Part shown: one piece after another, positions 11,407 through 20,796 of the stretch
Layout of the letters: the number at the start of each line of letters is the position of its first letter
Position numbering within the stretch: position 1 is the first letter of the stretch
NCBI GenBank assembly: GCA_009746045.1
Contig: RPFO01000972.1
Span: forward strand, 239,001 to 299,000
DNA length: 60,000 bases
Direction: 5' to 3'
Origin: Mesostigma viride
Taxonomy: Eukaryota; Streptophyta; Mesostigmatophyceae; Mesostigmatales; Mesostigmataceae
Notes under the pieces: model-generated
Database searches by the model: none
Seen by the model: the letters and a program-made list of their open reading frames with translations, nothing else
Told to the model about the DNA's origin: nothing
Position numbers and translations under genes: made by a program

Positions 11407-12749
11407 GTTTATGAAATACAAATGACGGTCACGCCAGGCGTTAAGCGGAACTGGAGTGCACTTGCACTAACATCAACCTTTTTGACTGAAATGCCGATGT
11501 AAACGCCAGGCTTCAAAAGGAAGTGCAGCGCACTTACACTAACATCAACCTTGCTGCTATGCCGATATTCTCAGAAAGCTCGGGCATCATCTCGTTCTTG
11601 TCAAGCTTGCAAGGATTGGGAAAATTACTCATCGTCCTCTTTGTAATAAGCTTTCGAGGAAGTATCGCACTGCAAGCAGAGTGGCACACAAAAGTCTTAA
11701 GGTTTCGCTTCCGCTGCCATGCATAATATGGCTGACAACGACACGTGATAACGGTGACGACCTGTCCTTATTTGGATAGGCACATCTGTAGTTTTAGGCA
11801 ATAAGGCAGTACATAGTACATACGCACGTTGATCGCGATATCGCGAATTCGCGATATCTCTTCGCGATATATTCCGAGTTTCTGACTGGGGTGATGCCTA
11901 CTTGCCTACTTTTGTGCCTACGAAGCAGCACGTGCAGCGTTGGTGAAGCAAGTTGACGTGCAGCGTCAGAGACTACCCGCCAGGGCCAGGAGATTGCGAA
12001 TACTTGTATCTGCACATTACAGCCAATGAATTGATGCAGTCATCAAAAGGCTCTAGTTAGGGGCGTTTTCGTTAGTACGTCTGGATCGCGGAGGAAAGTC
12101 TACTGTAGAGAGATCTGGGCCGTCGCCCTGGGGGCAATCTCCCTGCGACGGCTGCAAATGCCAGCCCGTGGTGGCATTGCGCCTGTCGCCACCTGGAATC
12201 GTATCAGGGCGCACATTTGCGCGCGGCTTTTGTTTACGTTTCGCGCGCTGCAATATGTTTCGCCCGAGCTCATCGAGATTCCTCTCGGCCGTATCTCCCG
12301 AGTTCTTACAACCTGGCATGGCAAGAGCTTCTGGCTGGCGATGGAGGCAAAGCCTGCCCTGTTTAACTGCACATGAACTCTACGTGACCCCAAAGCGCGA
12401 CCGATTTCACCCTCAATTCTGTGAAGTCTCGGGCATATTTGGACAGTTGAGGGCAGGGTTCTTAGCATGCTGAAGAAAAATTATTATGGTGCGAGAACAG
12501 GCTATGCAATTATTATACGTGCTGAAAAGCCGTGTACTTTTACATCAACTAGCTGGTTGCCATAGAAACACTTGGCTAGTTACGGAGTTTTTGTGAGGGT
12601 CATTTTTCTGCAGAGGAAATTTGTGCGATGATGGGTGCATGTTATGGCCATTGGCCAAGCAGGTTTGCCTGTGTGCTGGTGCCAAGCGTGATGGCAATGT
12701 AGCTGCGCATCTTCGATCAGACGCGGAACCCTGACAGCGACCGCGCACC
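11407..12749. promoter_or_regulatory. Divergent intergenic region between DUF819 and the first OPR-like gene
   Basis: This holds the 5' region of DUF819 (-) and of the OPR-like gene at 12750 (+). A segment of about 65 bp is duplicated at about 11434-11495 and 11505-11572 (shared core cactaacatcaacctt). A perfect 22-bp palindrome built on GATATCGCGAATT lies at 11837-11858. No TATA box could be assigned with confidence and I see no further gene. Confidence 0.45.
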
Positions 12750-14477
12750 ATGCAATCTGCGAAATTGGGCACTTCGTCCGTTTGCGTGCTCTCCCGGCAC
12801 GGGATCTCGCCAATTCGCGTCCCCGTACTAACGAATCCGGCTAGTCCAGGCCGACTAGCTTTCAACAAGTCCTCTCGCTTGTATGCCGGTGTATCCTTAC
12901 GCGCTACGCTGCATGGCCGGCATAGCCATATAGATTCCCGGCGCGCCATCAATGCCAGCGCCCCCGCCCGGCCACTGCGGGAATCGGGGACCCCGCCCGC
13001 GGCCCGCCGGGACGAGGCCGAGCTGGAAGCCGACGACATCCCCGACAAGGCGCCGACCCCGGAACAGCGCAAGCTGGACAAACTGCTCTACGAGAGCCAA
13101 GACTCGGACCGCGTGCTTCACGTGCTGGACCGGGCCCGAGAGCAGGGTATACCACTGACCACCGTCAATATGGTCACTGCCCTGGTCCGCCTCTCGAAAG
13201 TGTCCCGCCAGCGGTCTACAGTGACCAACGATCCGACCTTTGTGGCGCTCCTGGATGGCATCTGGGCCGAGCTCAAGCAGCGGCCTGATGCGTTCAGCCC
13301 TCGCCAGCTCACCATCCTCGCGTTCAGCCTGTCCAAGATGGGGGGATCCGCCTGGCAGGGACTCGGTCGGCTCGAGCGCCAGATCACACGCCGTCTGCCA
13401 GAATTCAGTTCACGGGACATCGCCAACGTCGCATGGGGGTTTGCCAAGGCGGAACACGGCGGGCGTGATTTTTATGCCGCCGTCTCGTCCGAGATTGTCA
13501 CTCGCGGCGTCGCCAGCTTTAACGAACAGGACATCTCGAATATCCTGTGGGCGTTCGCGACCGCGGGCCAGCTGGGGCCCCAGCTGTACGCGGCCGTGGA
13601 TGCTGAGCTGGCGGTCCGGGGACTCGACTCCTTCAAGCCGCAGGACTTGTCGCTCTCGCTGCACGCGTTCGCCACTGCTGGGTTCAGTGCCGGGTTTGGC
13701 AGCGCGAGGCTGTATGACGTGGCGGAGGAGTACATCCACAGCAACGGTCTGGAGGGGTTCAATGCACAGGACGTGTCGAACTCCCTGTGGGCATTCGCGA
13801 GCGCAGGGCGGGGCAGCCCCAGGCTCTATGCTGCCTTTGAAGACACGTTCCAAAAGCGGGGGGCAAAGGCGTTCAGTAGTCGGAACATCGCAAATGCGCT
13901 TTGGGCGTTTGCGATGGCCGGGCGGCAACCCAGCGCCACCACCAAGGCCATGCTCATGTCATGTGCGCGGTCCCTGAACGATGACGTGGCGACGCACGTG
14001 CTGCGCCAGCTCGTCCAGTACGTGCTGGCGTTCGCTGAGGTCAGCGAGCGCGAGACCGACCCGGCCTATAGCGCCGTCTTGAAGGCGTGGGCGCGTGCCT
14101 GCCAGGGACCCCGCAGGCCCCCCGCGTCCTCTGCGATTCACAACGAGGTCTCGGGCGCGCTGCAGGCCATGGGGGTGGCCCACGAGAGCAATGCCCCTTT
14201 CTTCGATGGCATATTCTATGCCAACATGCTGGTCAACGGCAACGTCGCGGTGGAGGTCGGTGGGCCGTTCCACTACTACAGGGGGTCCCAGGTGCTGTCG
14301 GCGGCGATCGAGTTCAAGCGCCGGCTGCTGGTCAAGGGCGGGTGGCAGGTCGTCTCGATCCCTTTTTTTGAGTGGAATAAGGCGGAGACGCGGGAGGACA
14401 AGGAGAGGTATCTGAGGGAGAAGCTGGGCGAGTGTCGGGTGCATGTGGCTGCCGTGGGCGGCCGAAGGAAGGAATAA
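12750..14477 (+). CDS. OPR-like repeat protein with C-terminal RAP domain (paralogue 1)
   Basis: Intronless ORF of 575 aa. The N-terminal 60 or so residues are basic and Ser/Arg-rich, as in an organelle targeting peptide. From about residue 200 there are roughly seven degenerate 38-residue helical repeats marked by motifs such as NVAWGFAKAE, NILWAFATAG, NSLWAFASAG and NALWAFAMAG, as in octotricopeptide-repeat (OPR) proteins. The end (about 483-562) is a RAP domain with VEVGGPFHYYR, FKRRLLVKGGWQVVSIPFFEW and YLREKLGEC. OPR/RAP proteins are nucleus-encoded factors that bind specific chloroplast or mitochondrial RNAs and control their stability, splicing or translation. The usual E-x-DGP core of RAP has a Gly for the Asp here. 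ATG 12750 is chosen because the N terminus aligns with the paralogue at 25870. A TGTAA signal lies at 14509. The RNA target is unknown. Confidence 0.88.
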   Translation: MQSAKLGTSSVCVLSRHGISPIRVPVLTNPASPGRLAFNKSSRLYAGVSLRATLHGRHSHIDSRRAINASAPARPLRESGTPPAARRDEAELEADDIPDKAPTPEQRKLDKLLYESQDSDRVLHVLDRAREQGIPLTTVNMVTALVRLSKVSRQRSTVTNDPTFVALLDGIWAELKQRPDAFSPRQLTILAFSLSKMGGSAWQGLGRLERQITRRLPEFSSRDIANVAWGFAKAEHGGRDFYAAVSSEIVTRGVASFNEQDISNILWAFATAGQLGPQLYAAVDAELAVRGLDSFKPQDLSLSLHAFATAGFSAGFGSARLYDVAEEYIHSNGLEGFNAQDVSNSLWAFASAGRGSPRLYAAFEDTFQKRGAKAFSSRNIANALWAFAMAGRQPSATTKAMLMSCARSLNDDVATHVLRQLVQYVLAFAEVSERETDPAYSAVLKAWARACQGPRRPPASSAIHNEVSGALQAMGVAHESNAPFFDGIFYANMLVNGNVAVEVGGPFHYYRGSQVLSAAIEFKRRLLVKGGWQVVSIPFFEWNKAETREDKERYLREKLGECRVHVAAVGGRRKE

Positions 14478-14508
14478 CCCTCGCTTGATACGTGAACTCC
14501 CTGCAAAA

Positions 14509-14513
14509 TGTAA
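14509..14513 (+). terminator. TGTAA poly(A) signal of OPR-like gene 1
   Basis: TGTAA lies 32 bases after the stop codon, in the sequence aaaaTGTAAtaggg. Confidence 0.55.
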
Positions 14514-14519
14514 TAGGGT

Positions 14520-15380
14520 CCTTGCAGTTATTCACATATAAGTACTTTCGGGCTTTTCGTTAGTTTTTAGTACGATGTCATGTGTGTGTTGGAATTCTTA
14601 TTCATGCCGCGTACAGGTTAGTGAAGTCGTAGTGACTGACGATAGTAGTATGCACAATGTGCTCATACCAAGGGTTTGTTGACACAAGTGTACAGATCAC
14701 GTGTTTCACGCGTGAGCAGCAAGAAGTAGAGAGGAGTCCATTATTCTAGTCTATTATTCTAGTATTCAAGTCCATGCACCTGGTTGCATGGATCAAAGCT
14801 TGGATACATTATCAGCTCTGGCCGTGCAGTCAGGTTAGTATGCGCATGTGCAGAATTTGTTGGATGGACAAAGTCAAGCACACTTGCATGTAGCAATAAT
14901 TTTTTTTCTAACATGTAATGGATGTGGAGCTGCACAGGAACTCCTGCCCAGATACCTAATAGCCTTCAAATTTACCTAGATGTTACTTGTCTTGTCAAAT
15001 CTGATATAAGCAACCCATCTGTAAGCATTAATCCATGCCTGTGCTGGTTATCTCATTGAGACTAATATCCCTTAGCGCATGGCGTTCCAACGTCGTTCCA
15101 GGTATAATTAGAGCCTAGCTTGATAGGATATATCGATCAGGTTGCTAGCCACCACGTCAATATAATGGTCTCTGCTGGGCCTGGTCCGGCACATCTTCAC
15201 GGGGCCGGGAACTGGGAAGGCCCAGACCACGCCAAGTGCCGGAAGGGGCCATGCACGTATCCACGTTTGACGATATGTACGTAAACTCGATCCATGGATG
15301 CAGTCGACATGCATGGGCCGGGCCACTGGCCGCCAGTACGTGGAAACATGCATGTGCATGACAAGGCACTGCCGGGCGAC
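14520..15380. other. Intergenic region without recognisable genes
   Basis: I see no ORF with protein-like composition and no RNA gene. It lies between OPR-like gene 1 and the candidate left end of the 15.4-20.8 kb transposon-like unit. Confidence 0.5.
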
Positions 15381-15386
15381 ATGGGC

Positions 15387-15432
15387 CGGAACACACATCA
15401 CCTAAAATCGGTCCTTCCGGTTACATGAGATC
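15387..15432 (+). repeat. Candidate left terminal inverted repeat
   Basis: It reads CCGGAACA, then CACATCACCTAAAA (15394-15407), then TCGGTCCTT and GTTACATGAG. The reverse complement of 20744-20796 has the same blocks in the same order, with small indels. Confidence 0.6.
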
Positions 15433-15860
15433 TTGGGAATTTTGGCGCCAATGCGTCGCGTCGAGGACGACGGGACCAGAAAAAATCCACCTCGCATGGC
15501 TGCCGACCCTATGCCCGCCGAAATATCAGCAAAAAGTCAGCTGCGCATATTAGGTGGCTGCGATGGTGGCAAACAACGCGCAAACTCTCCTGCTTTGCGA
15601 TGATGTATGGTAGATATTATTCGCGCATTTCCGTTTGTTAAGAAAATTCGCAAACTGAGACGCAGATTTTTGGTGTTGACCGCCAATGTAAGTGGCCGTA
15701 AAAATGCATGCAATATAATTGTGGGGGAAACTTTTCTGTTGGACGCTCGCAATTCCCAAAAGGTCAAATCGGACTGGTTTTTAAGTCTACTTTCACGAGC
15801 GCTAATCAGTTTCACAAAATTGCAATTATTTTTTTCAGGCTGTCGCATTATGCCGCTAGC

Positions 15861-17039
15861 ATGTCGGATTCTGCTGTTTTTAGTGACGTTTGGGGCCCTT
15901 CTTGTTCGATGCATTTCTTCCTTTCTGCAGGTCACGGCATGTCGGGATTTGTTCAAACACGTCTGCGGCGGTGTGCGCTGTGTGGCCATGACCTAAAAGT
16001 CATCAGTATCGACGGCGCCTCTAACTACGACGGCTCGGCGCGGCAAAGATACCAGGTTTCGTGCTCGTATTGCGCGCACAAGTTCGACGACGAGGCGATT
16101 ATCAACATCCAGCCGTTTTACAACTCTATTTCAGATAAGGCTTTCAAGCTTCTGTCGTGGCAGCCCTTTTCGTCCAAGTTTTTCCACGTTTCTCCATTCC
16201 CTAAAGAAGTCTACGACACGCTCTTTTGGCACTTCGGGCGTGTTACGCAAGAGAAGACGGTGCGGAAGAAGGGTTTTTTCGCCGGTTACTACAACGAGTC
16301 GCAGAAACAAACTAGAATAATCACACAGTTTGAGCAGGTGGAGGAGCTTTTCAACTCGCAGGCTAGGAATCGAGACAATTGGGGAGGAGCACGTGCCATT
16401 CAAAACCGTGCCCTTGCTGTGATCATCCCGCCTGTTTATGCAGCCTATTCTTACAAGCACAAGTCAGGCGTGCCCCATGTGAAGCTAACCTTCTCGTGGG
16501 CTGTGTTGAACACGCAAGCCACTGTCCACCTCCCTCGTGACCTTGATTACCATACCTTGGCGAAGGAATGGCATGTTGTGGGCTATGGCATGGAGGTGAC
16601 ACCGGTCGCTGTCGAGCACGTGGCTGCCACCCTGAGGCATTACGTCGCCAAGCGTGCTCTTCAAAAGCCTCGTGTCACAAGCATGGGCCGTTGGCCCGGG
16701 AATGACTTCTCCCAAGAACTCAAGCAATCTGCACGCGATTCTGACCTCGCTGGCCATGCCCAGCCACCTGCCGACTTCCAGCGGCACCAGCAGCAGCAGG
16801 CGGTTGCACAAGCAATAAGCGGTGACAGCAGGAAGGCTTCGCTTCGCAAGCGTCCACAACGCGAGCCTGCTGCAGCTGAGCAAGAAAGTGCAGGGCGACC
16901 TGCTGCATCCAGTGCATCGGCTGCTGCATCGGCTGCTGCATCGGCTGCTGCATCGGCTGCTGCATCTGCTTTGCCCAGCAGCGAGCCAAGCGCGTCTTCA
17001 TCAAGCTACGAACCGTCTGAGTCTGACTTCTCCGACTGA
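15861..17039 (+). CDS. Zinc-ribbon protein of unknown function in the transposon-like unit
   Basis: I do not recognise the family. Counting from ATG 15861 (in-frame ATGs also exist at 15708 and 15939) the product is 392 aa. Two CxxC pairs (CALC at 38-41, CSYC at 68-71) with a small loop between look like a zinc ribbon or treble-clef fold. A globular region follows, rich in aromatic residues, including ISDKAFKLLSWQPF and TFSWAVLNTQATVHLPRDLD. The C-terminal 100 or so residues are low complexity: Gln-rich, then (SAAA)n, ending in an acidic Ser-rich tail. A polypyrimidine tract plus CAG directly precedes 15931, so an intron near the 5' end is possible and the start is uncertain. It lies on the same strand and 1.1 kb ahead of the transposase-like gene. 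It could be an accessory DNA-binding protein of the element or an upstream exon of the same gene. Confidence 0.6.
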   Translation: MSDSAVFSDVWGPSCSMHFFLSAGHGMSGFVQTRLRRCALCGHDLKVISIDGASNYDGSARQRYQVSCSYCAHKFDDEAIINIQPFYNSISDKAFKLLSWQPFSSKFFHVSPFPKEVYDTLFWHFGRVTQEKTVRKKGFFAGYYNESQKQTRIITQFEQVEELFNSQARNRDNWGGARAIQNRALAVIIPPVYAAYSYKHKSGVPHVKLTFSWAVLNTQATVHLPRDLDYHTLAKEWHVVGYGMEVTPVAVEHVAATLRHYVAKRALQKPRVTSMGRWPGNDFSQELKQSARDSDLAGHAQPPADFQRHQQQQAVAQAISGDSRKASLRKRPQREPAAAEQESAGRPAASSASAAASAAASAAASAAASALPSSEPSASSSSYEPSESDFSD

Positions 17040-17047
17040 GCACAAGC

Positions 17048-17239
17048 ATGGCACGGCACCCGCAAAGCCAGCGTGATGTTCGTGTGGGAAAGAAGTGCAG
17101 CACTGGCGCCAGGGAGCTCAATGCCCTGAAGGGCCAGGTTGACAGCTTGAAGCAGGAGTTGGCGGCTGAGCAGGCGGCTCATCATATTACAATTCGTTCA
17201 AGTGGCCCGCCGGAGCGGCTGTACAATTTTTCCCAGTGA
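17048..17239 (+). CDS. Short coiled-coil ORF, possibly a 5' exon of the transposase-like gene
   Basis: A 63-residue frame begins 8 bases after the preceding stop codon. It contains a heptad-like stretch, ELNALKGQVDSLKQELAAEQ. The sequence directly ahead of ATG 18148 is also open for about 180 bases and reads like a coiled coil (LEQAREELRSAKLNLSKREW). The two may be exons of one N-terminal coiled coil, split by an intron that contains the direct repeats at 17330-17860. I could not fix the splice sites. Confidence 0.35.
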   Translation: MARHPQSQRDVRVGKKCSTGARELNALKGQVDSLKQELAAEQAAHHITIRSSGPPERLYNFSQ

Positions 17240-17329
17240 GCGCGCTGCCAAGTGTACTTGTGGGCAAATTTTTAGGTGCCCCGTCACTTCGAGGTACTAA
17301 AAATTAGGCTACGGTACGAATTCAGCGAA

Positions 17330-17545
17330 TTTCAGCGAATTTTCAGTCGAACCAAAGGAAGTGACGCCAACTACCAAAAAGTTTCCGTTACGAATTTTCA
17401 GCCCAACACTCGCGCAAAATGAAGTGACGGCAACTACCAAAAAGTTTCCGTTACGAATTTTCACTCCCACACGTTTGCACAAGAGGAAGTGACGGCAACT
17501 ACCAAACAGTTTCCGTTACGAATTTTCAGTCCCACACTTCGCGCA
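17330..17545 (+). repeat. About 65-70-bp direct repeat, three copies
   Basis: Three tandem copies share gaagtgacggcaactacc followed by aaaaagtttccgttacgaatt and then a CCCACAC-type spacer. They lie between the accessory ORF and the transposase-like ORF, in the presumed intron or 5' region. Confidence 0.85.
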
Positions 17546-17855
17546 AATTTTAGTAGGGCTGCACGCAAGCTACCTTTCAAAATTTTGCGCTAGTATGGAA
17601 CGCATTTCATTCGTCTGGAGGAACGCTGCCCGCCAACTACCCCCGTTCAGAATGTTCCGCCGAAATTTACTTGAGATTTGGAAATCTGAACGTGCGCGCA
17701 AATTTTAGTAGGGCTGCACGCAAGCTACCTTTCAAAATTTTGCGCAAGTATGGAACGCAATTCATTCGTCCGGAGGAATGCTGCTCGTCAACTGCCCCCG
17801 TTCAGAAAGTTGCGCCGAACTTAACTTGAGATTTGGAAATCTGAACGTGCGGTTG
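17546..17855 (+). repeat. About 155-bp direct repeat, two copies
   Basis: Two adjoining copies each start gcaaattttagtagggctgc and end gatttggaaatctgaacgtg, with about 90% identity by eye. Each contains an inverted-repeat-like end (gatttggaaatc). They follow directly on the shorter triple repeat. Confidence 0.85.
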
Positions 17856-18147
17856 GAGTTTCGCGGGGAAACCCAAGTTCCCTAGTAATTCACCAATGAC
17901 GCGCTTCGAACACTTGTCCGCTAAAACCTAAGCAGCCGCTCCGGCTGGCCACTTAAACGAAACTTGATGTGCTACGCTGCAAGCGCTGGAGCAGGCAAGA
18001 GAAGAACTGCGCTCCGCCAAGCTCAACTTATCCAAGCGTGAGTGGGATCGGCGGTCACTGACGCATGGCGAAGAGAATGCTGCAGGGCTGGCCGCGTCTA
18101 CGCCATCTACACCGCAGGGCAAGCACACGAAGATACACACGCTGAAC

Positions 18148-20007
18148 ATGGACTGCAGGGTCAGCCGCCACCGGGCATTTGTACGTATGCAGCAAGCGTT
18201 GAATGATGCTTTCACGCCTGAAGTACAGGACAATGCTGTGGCTGTGTACACTTCACGGAAGCCATCTATTTTACAAGCTGGGCTTAAGCTTCATCCTCCC
18301 ACACTGAGAGCTGTGCGCCAGGAAGTGGTGCGTGCCGTTGAAGCCACATGGACGCCCACCTTGGGAGTTGCCTTGCGGGTGCGCGCACACTTGTCCGAGA
18401 AGGGGTATGTTTATGTGCGCAAGCAATTGGCATTTGAATACAAGGATGCTAGGTGGCAGCCACGATTCCTGTTTGAGGGGGTTAGGGTGCCTACTTTGCC
18501 TCCGCTACATGCCGTGGTCAAGGAATTCCATGCCATTGCTGATGCCTATGAGCCGTGGGAGAGTGATGATGGGAGGCGTGCCGGGGTGAGCTTGAAGACT
18601 ACGCTGAAGCGTGTGTTTGAGCAGGCACCCCCGCAGGGCAATAGCGCCACTGTGCAGTTGATGGCTGATGCTGCTGGGTGGCTGCGGGGGGTGAAGCAAG
18701 TCACGGTTGCCATGCGGGTACTAGATTCTACTGGCCTTTCCCAAAGCCCCCTAGACCTGAGTTCCCTTCTCATCTTTGAGGGGTGTGACTCTGATTACCA
18801 CGTTTTGAAAGAGGAGCTGGGGGATCTGCTACGGGAGAAGGATGAGGTGGAGAGAGACGGTGTAGTTCTAGATGATGGCAGGGTTATTAAGGTCACCTTC
18901 CACTGGGGTGGGGACCAGGCATTTATCCTTGCTGGGATGGGCATGGGGGCGGCTGGGAGTAAGACACCTTGCTATCTATGCCACTGCCCTAGGGAGGAAT
19001 TCCATAGGGTGGGCAGCCAGCACGGCAATCGCACGCTACGCACCATTGCGGTGCTTACGCACTCAGCCACTGTGCCATTCTATTGTAGCGGGTGCCAAAC
19101 CACATTTAGGACTCAAGAGCAACTGACAAAGGCTCGTGCCGACACGGGGTCAAAGGCAGAGAGGCACCAATCCACACATTTCGCGCACAAGTGTGGTTGT
19201 ATGCCAATCTTTGGGTGCGAGCCTACTCGCATTATCCCCTGCATTTTACACCTCCTCTTGAACGTGGCTACAACTCTTTTGAATGCCACAATCCTTCACC
19301 ACCTGTGCAAGGAGGATGAAAAGACCATGCTGGGTGTGTTGAAGAATGACATAGGAATGTATGTTAAGGAGAAGCATGTCAAGGCTAAGAAGAAGTCTGA
19401 TGTCAGCAATGGGGTAGCCAAAATTCAAATGATAGGGGAAGAAGCTGAGACACTAGTGGCAAAAGTAGATAAGTGCCTTGATATCATCGCAAAACACGAC
19501 AATGAAAGGACAGTAGATGAGCTCAGCTGGGAAGACCTAGCCAAGCCCTGGCAGGTCTTCCGTAAGCTATGGAATGCCCTGTCCAAAGACTGGGATGATG
19601 ATGGCAGGGGGGGGGCAAAGAGAAAGGCGCATGCTAAAAAGGTACAACAGCTAGGAGCTGAGCTCATCAGAACAGCAACCCAGGCCACGGCTGCCCCGGT
19701 GTGCACTTTGTATTTCCACATAGCAGAAAGGCACCTAGCAGACTTTGTGTTGGATGTAGGGGATCTTAGGAAGTATTCTGGGACGGCGCTGGAGCACATG
19801 CATGCCCTGAAAAAAATAGAAATGCGCCGAGGCTGCAACAAGAAGCTAGAGGGGGCGGTGGGCAGGGTGGCTCAGGTGCTGCGCAAAGAGCTTGTGCGCT
19901 CTGCCCTCAACACCATGCCAGGCTTGAAGAGGAGCCCCTCCAAACAAGAGAAGAGGCTCGCAAAGAAGGCAAAGCAGGGGCAGGGAAACCAATCTCCCAG
20001 CCCTTGA
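18148..20007 (+). CDS. RAG1/Transib-like DDE transposase core protein
   Basis: A 619-aa ORF. Counting from Met 18148, I see D174 (LMADAAGW), D256 (HWGGDQAF), the pair C275-xx-C278 (TPCYLCHC), an LH-containing helix near 367 (CILHLLLNVAT), H524-xxxx-H529 (YFHIAERH) and E549 (GTALEHMH). In mouse RAG1 the catalytic residues are D600, D708 and E962 and the zinc ligands are C727, C730, H937 and H942. The spacings from the second Asp to Cys (19), Cys to Cys (3), His to His (5) and His to Glu (20) are identical here; the D-D spacing is shorter (82 against 108). This implies an RNase-H-fold cut-and-paste transposase with a zinc-bound helical insertion. An additional CSGC (313-316) with HFAHKCGC (345-351) suggests another zinc site. 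The Lys-rich C terminus may be a nuclear localisation signal. The frame stays open about 180 bases upstream of this ATG with coiled-coil composition, so the true start may lie in an upstream exon. It could be a live element or a domesticated gene. The fold call rests on motif geometry, not on overall identity. Confidence 0.75.
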   Translation: MDCRVSRHRAFVRMQQALNDAFTPEVQDNAVAVYTSRKPSILQAGLKLHPPTLRAVRQEVVRAVEATWTPTLGVALRVRAHLSEKGYVYVRKQLAFEYKDARWQPRFLFEGVRVPTLPPLHAVVKEFHAIADAYEPWESDDGRRAGVSLKTTLKRVFEQAPPQGNSATVQLMADAAGWLRGVKQVTVAMRVLDSTGLSQSPLDLSSLLIFEGCDSDYHVLKEELGDLLREKDEVERDGVVLDDGRVIKVTFHWGGDQAFILAGMGMGAAGSKTPCYLCHCPREEFHRVGSQHGNRTLRTIAVLTHSATVPFYCSGCQTTFRTQEQLTKARADTGSKAERHQSTHFAHKCGCMPIFGCEPTRIIPCILHLLLNVATTLLNATILHHLCKEDEKTMLGVLKNDIGMYVKEKHVKAKKKSDVSNGVAKIQMIGEEAETLVAKVDKCLDIIAKHDNERTVDELSWEDLAKPWQVFRKLWNALSKDWDDDGRGGAKRKAHAKKVQQLGAELIRTATQATAAPVCTLYFHIAERHLADFVLDVGDLRKYSGTALEHMHALKKIEMRRGCNKKLEGAVGRVAQVLRKELVRSALNTMPGLKRSPSKQEKRLAKKAKQGQGNQSPSP

Positions 20008-20743
20008 GGCCTTACGGCAATTGATGTTGTGTTATTTCTGTTGTTTTCATTATATTTGATCAATATAATGGTAATGGTAAAACTTTGTGTGTTTATTGAC
20101 GACTGCTTCTCTGCTGTATTATACATTCAGTCGCAACATGTGGTCAGCGACACCCATGATAACGATGACATGATCTGACATGATTTTACTACAACTGATC
20201 AAAGCTTCTCTTGAATGTATGCCACATAATACCGAGTTAATGTGCATATTTTGCTACATTTTTGCTTGCATTCGTCATATTTAGTGGGCTGACAGTGGCC
20301 CTTTCTTGTGCCAATGCATGATGCCGTGTAAATTTAAGTATTTTGTAATAAACATGATGATTTCTGGCCTAATTGGGCCACAAGTGTCCCTTGCATGGCT
20401 CCATATGTCTCAAAATTATGCATTTTTTCGGTATTTTGGCTCGTTTGTGCCAGATTTAGAGGCCATATTTCGGTCCCACTAGGCATATTTCTTAATAAAT
20501 AATGTCTTTGCATGTTAATTACATAGCATGACAATATCCAGCTGAATTGGACTAAGTTTGTGGCTTGTATGGGGTGCCTATGCCTCCTTATATCCAGAAA
20601 ATGGTGATTTTTGCACTTTTCCACGTCACAGTTTGATGCTAAAAATAGATCAGCTGGACCCCCAAATAGTGTGATGTGAAGAGGGTCCTAGGGGGACCTT
20701 AAGTCCAGAAAGGGGGCTTAATATGATTATATATGTGGGAGAT
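20008..20743. other. 3' flank of the transposase-like gene
   Basis: AT-rich sequence without recognisable genes. A TGTAA signal lies at 20327-20331, about 320 bases after the stop. The region runs up to the candidate right terminal repeat. Confidence 0.45.
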
Positions 20744-20796
20744 ATGGCTCCATGTAACAAAAAAGGCCCTTTTTAGGTGATGTGGGACGTACCGGA
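20744..20796 (-). repeat. Candidate right terminal inverted repeat
   Basis: Read on the minus strand it gives CCGGTAC, then CACATCACCTAAAA, GGGCCTT and GTTACATGGAG, mirroring the left repeat at 15387-15432. On the + strand the block ends ttttaggtgatgtg at 20784. Confidence 0.6.

Noticed and set aside
13240-13977. Other frames over the OPR-like genes
   Set aside because: They are shadow frames of GC-rich coding sequence without the repeat and RAP motifs.
17546-17855. Long terminal repeats of a retroelement
   Set aside because: The two 155-bp copies adjoin each other with no internal region between them, so they are tandem repeats, not LTRs.
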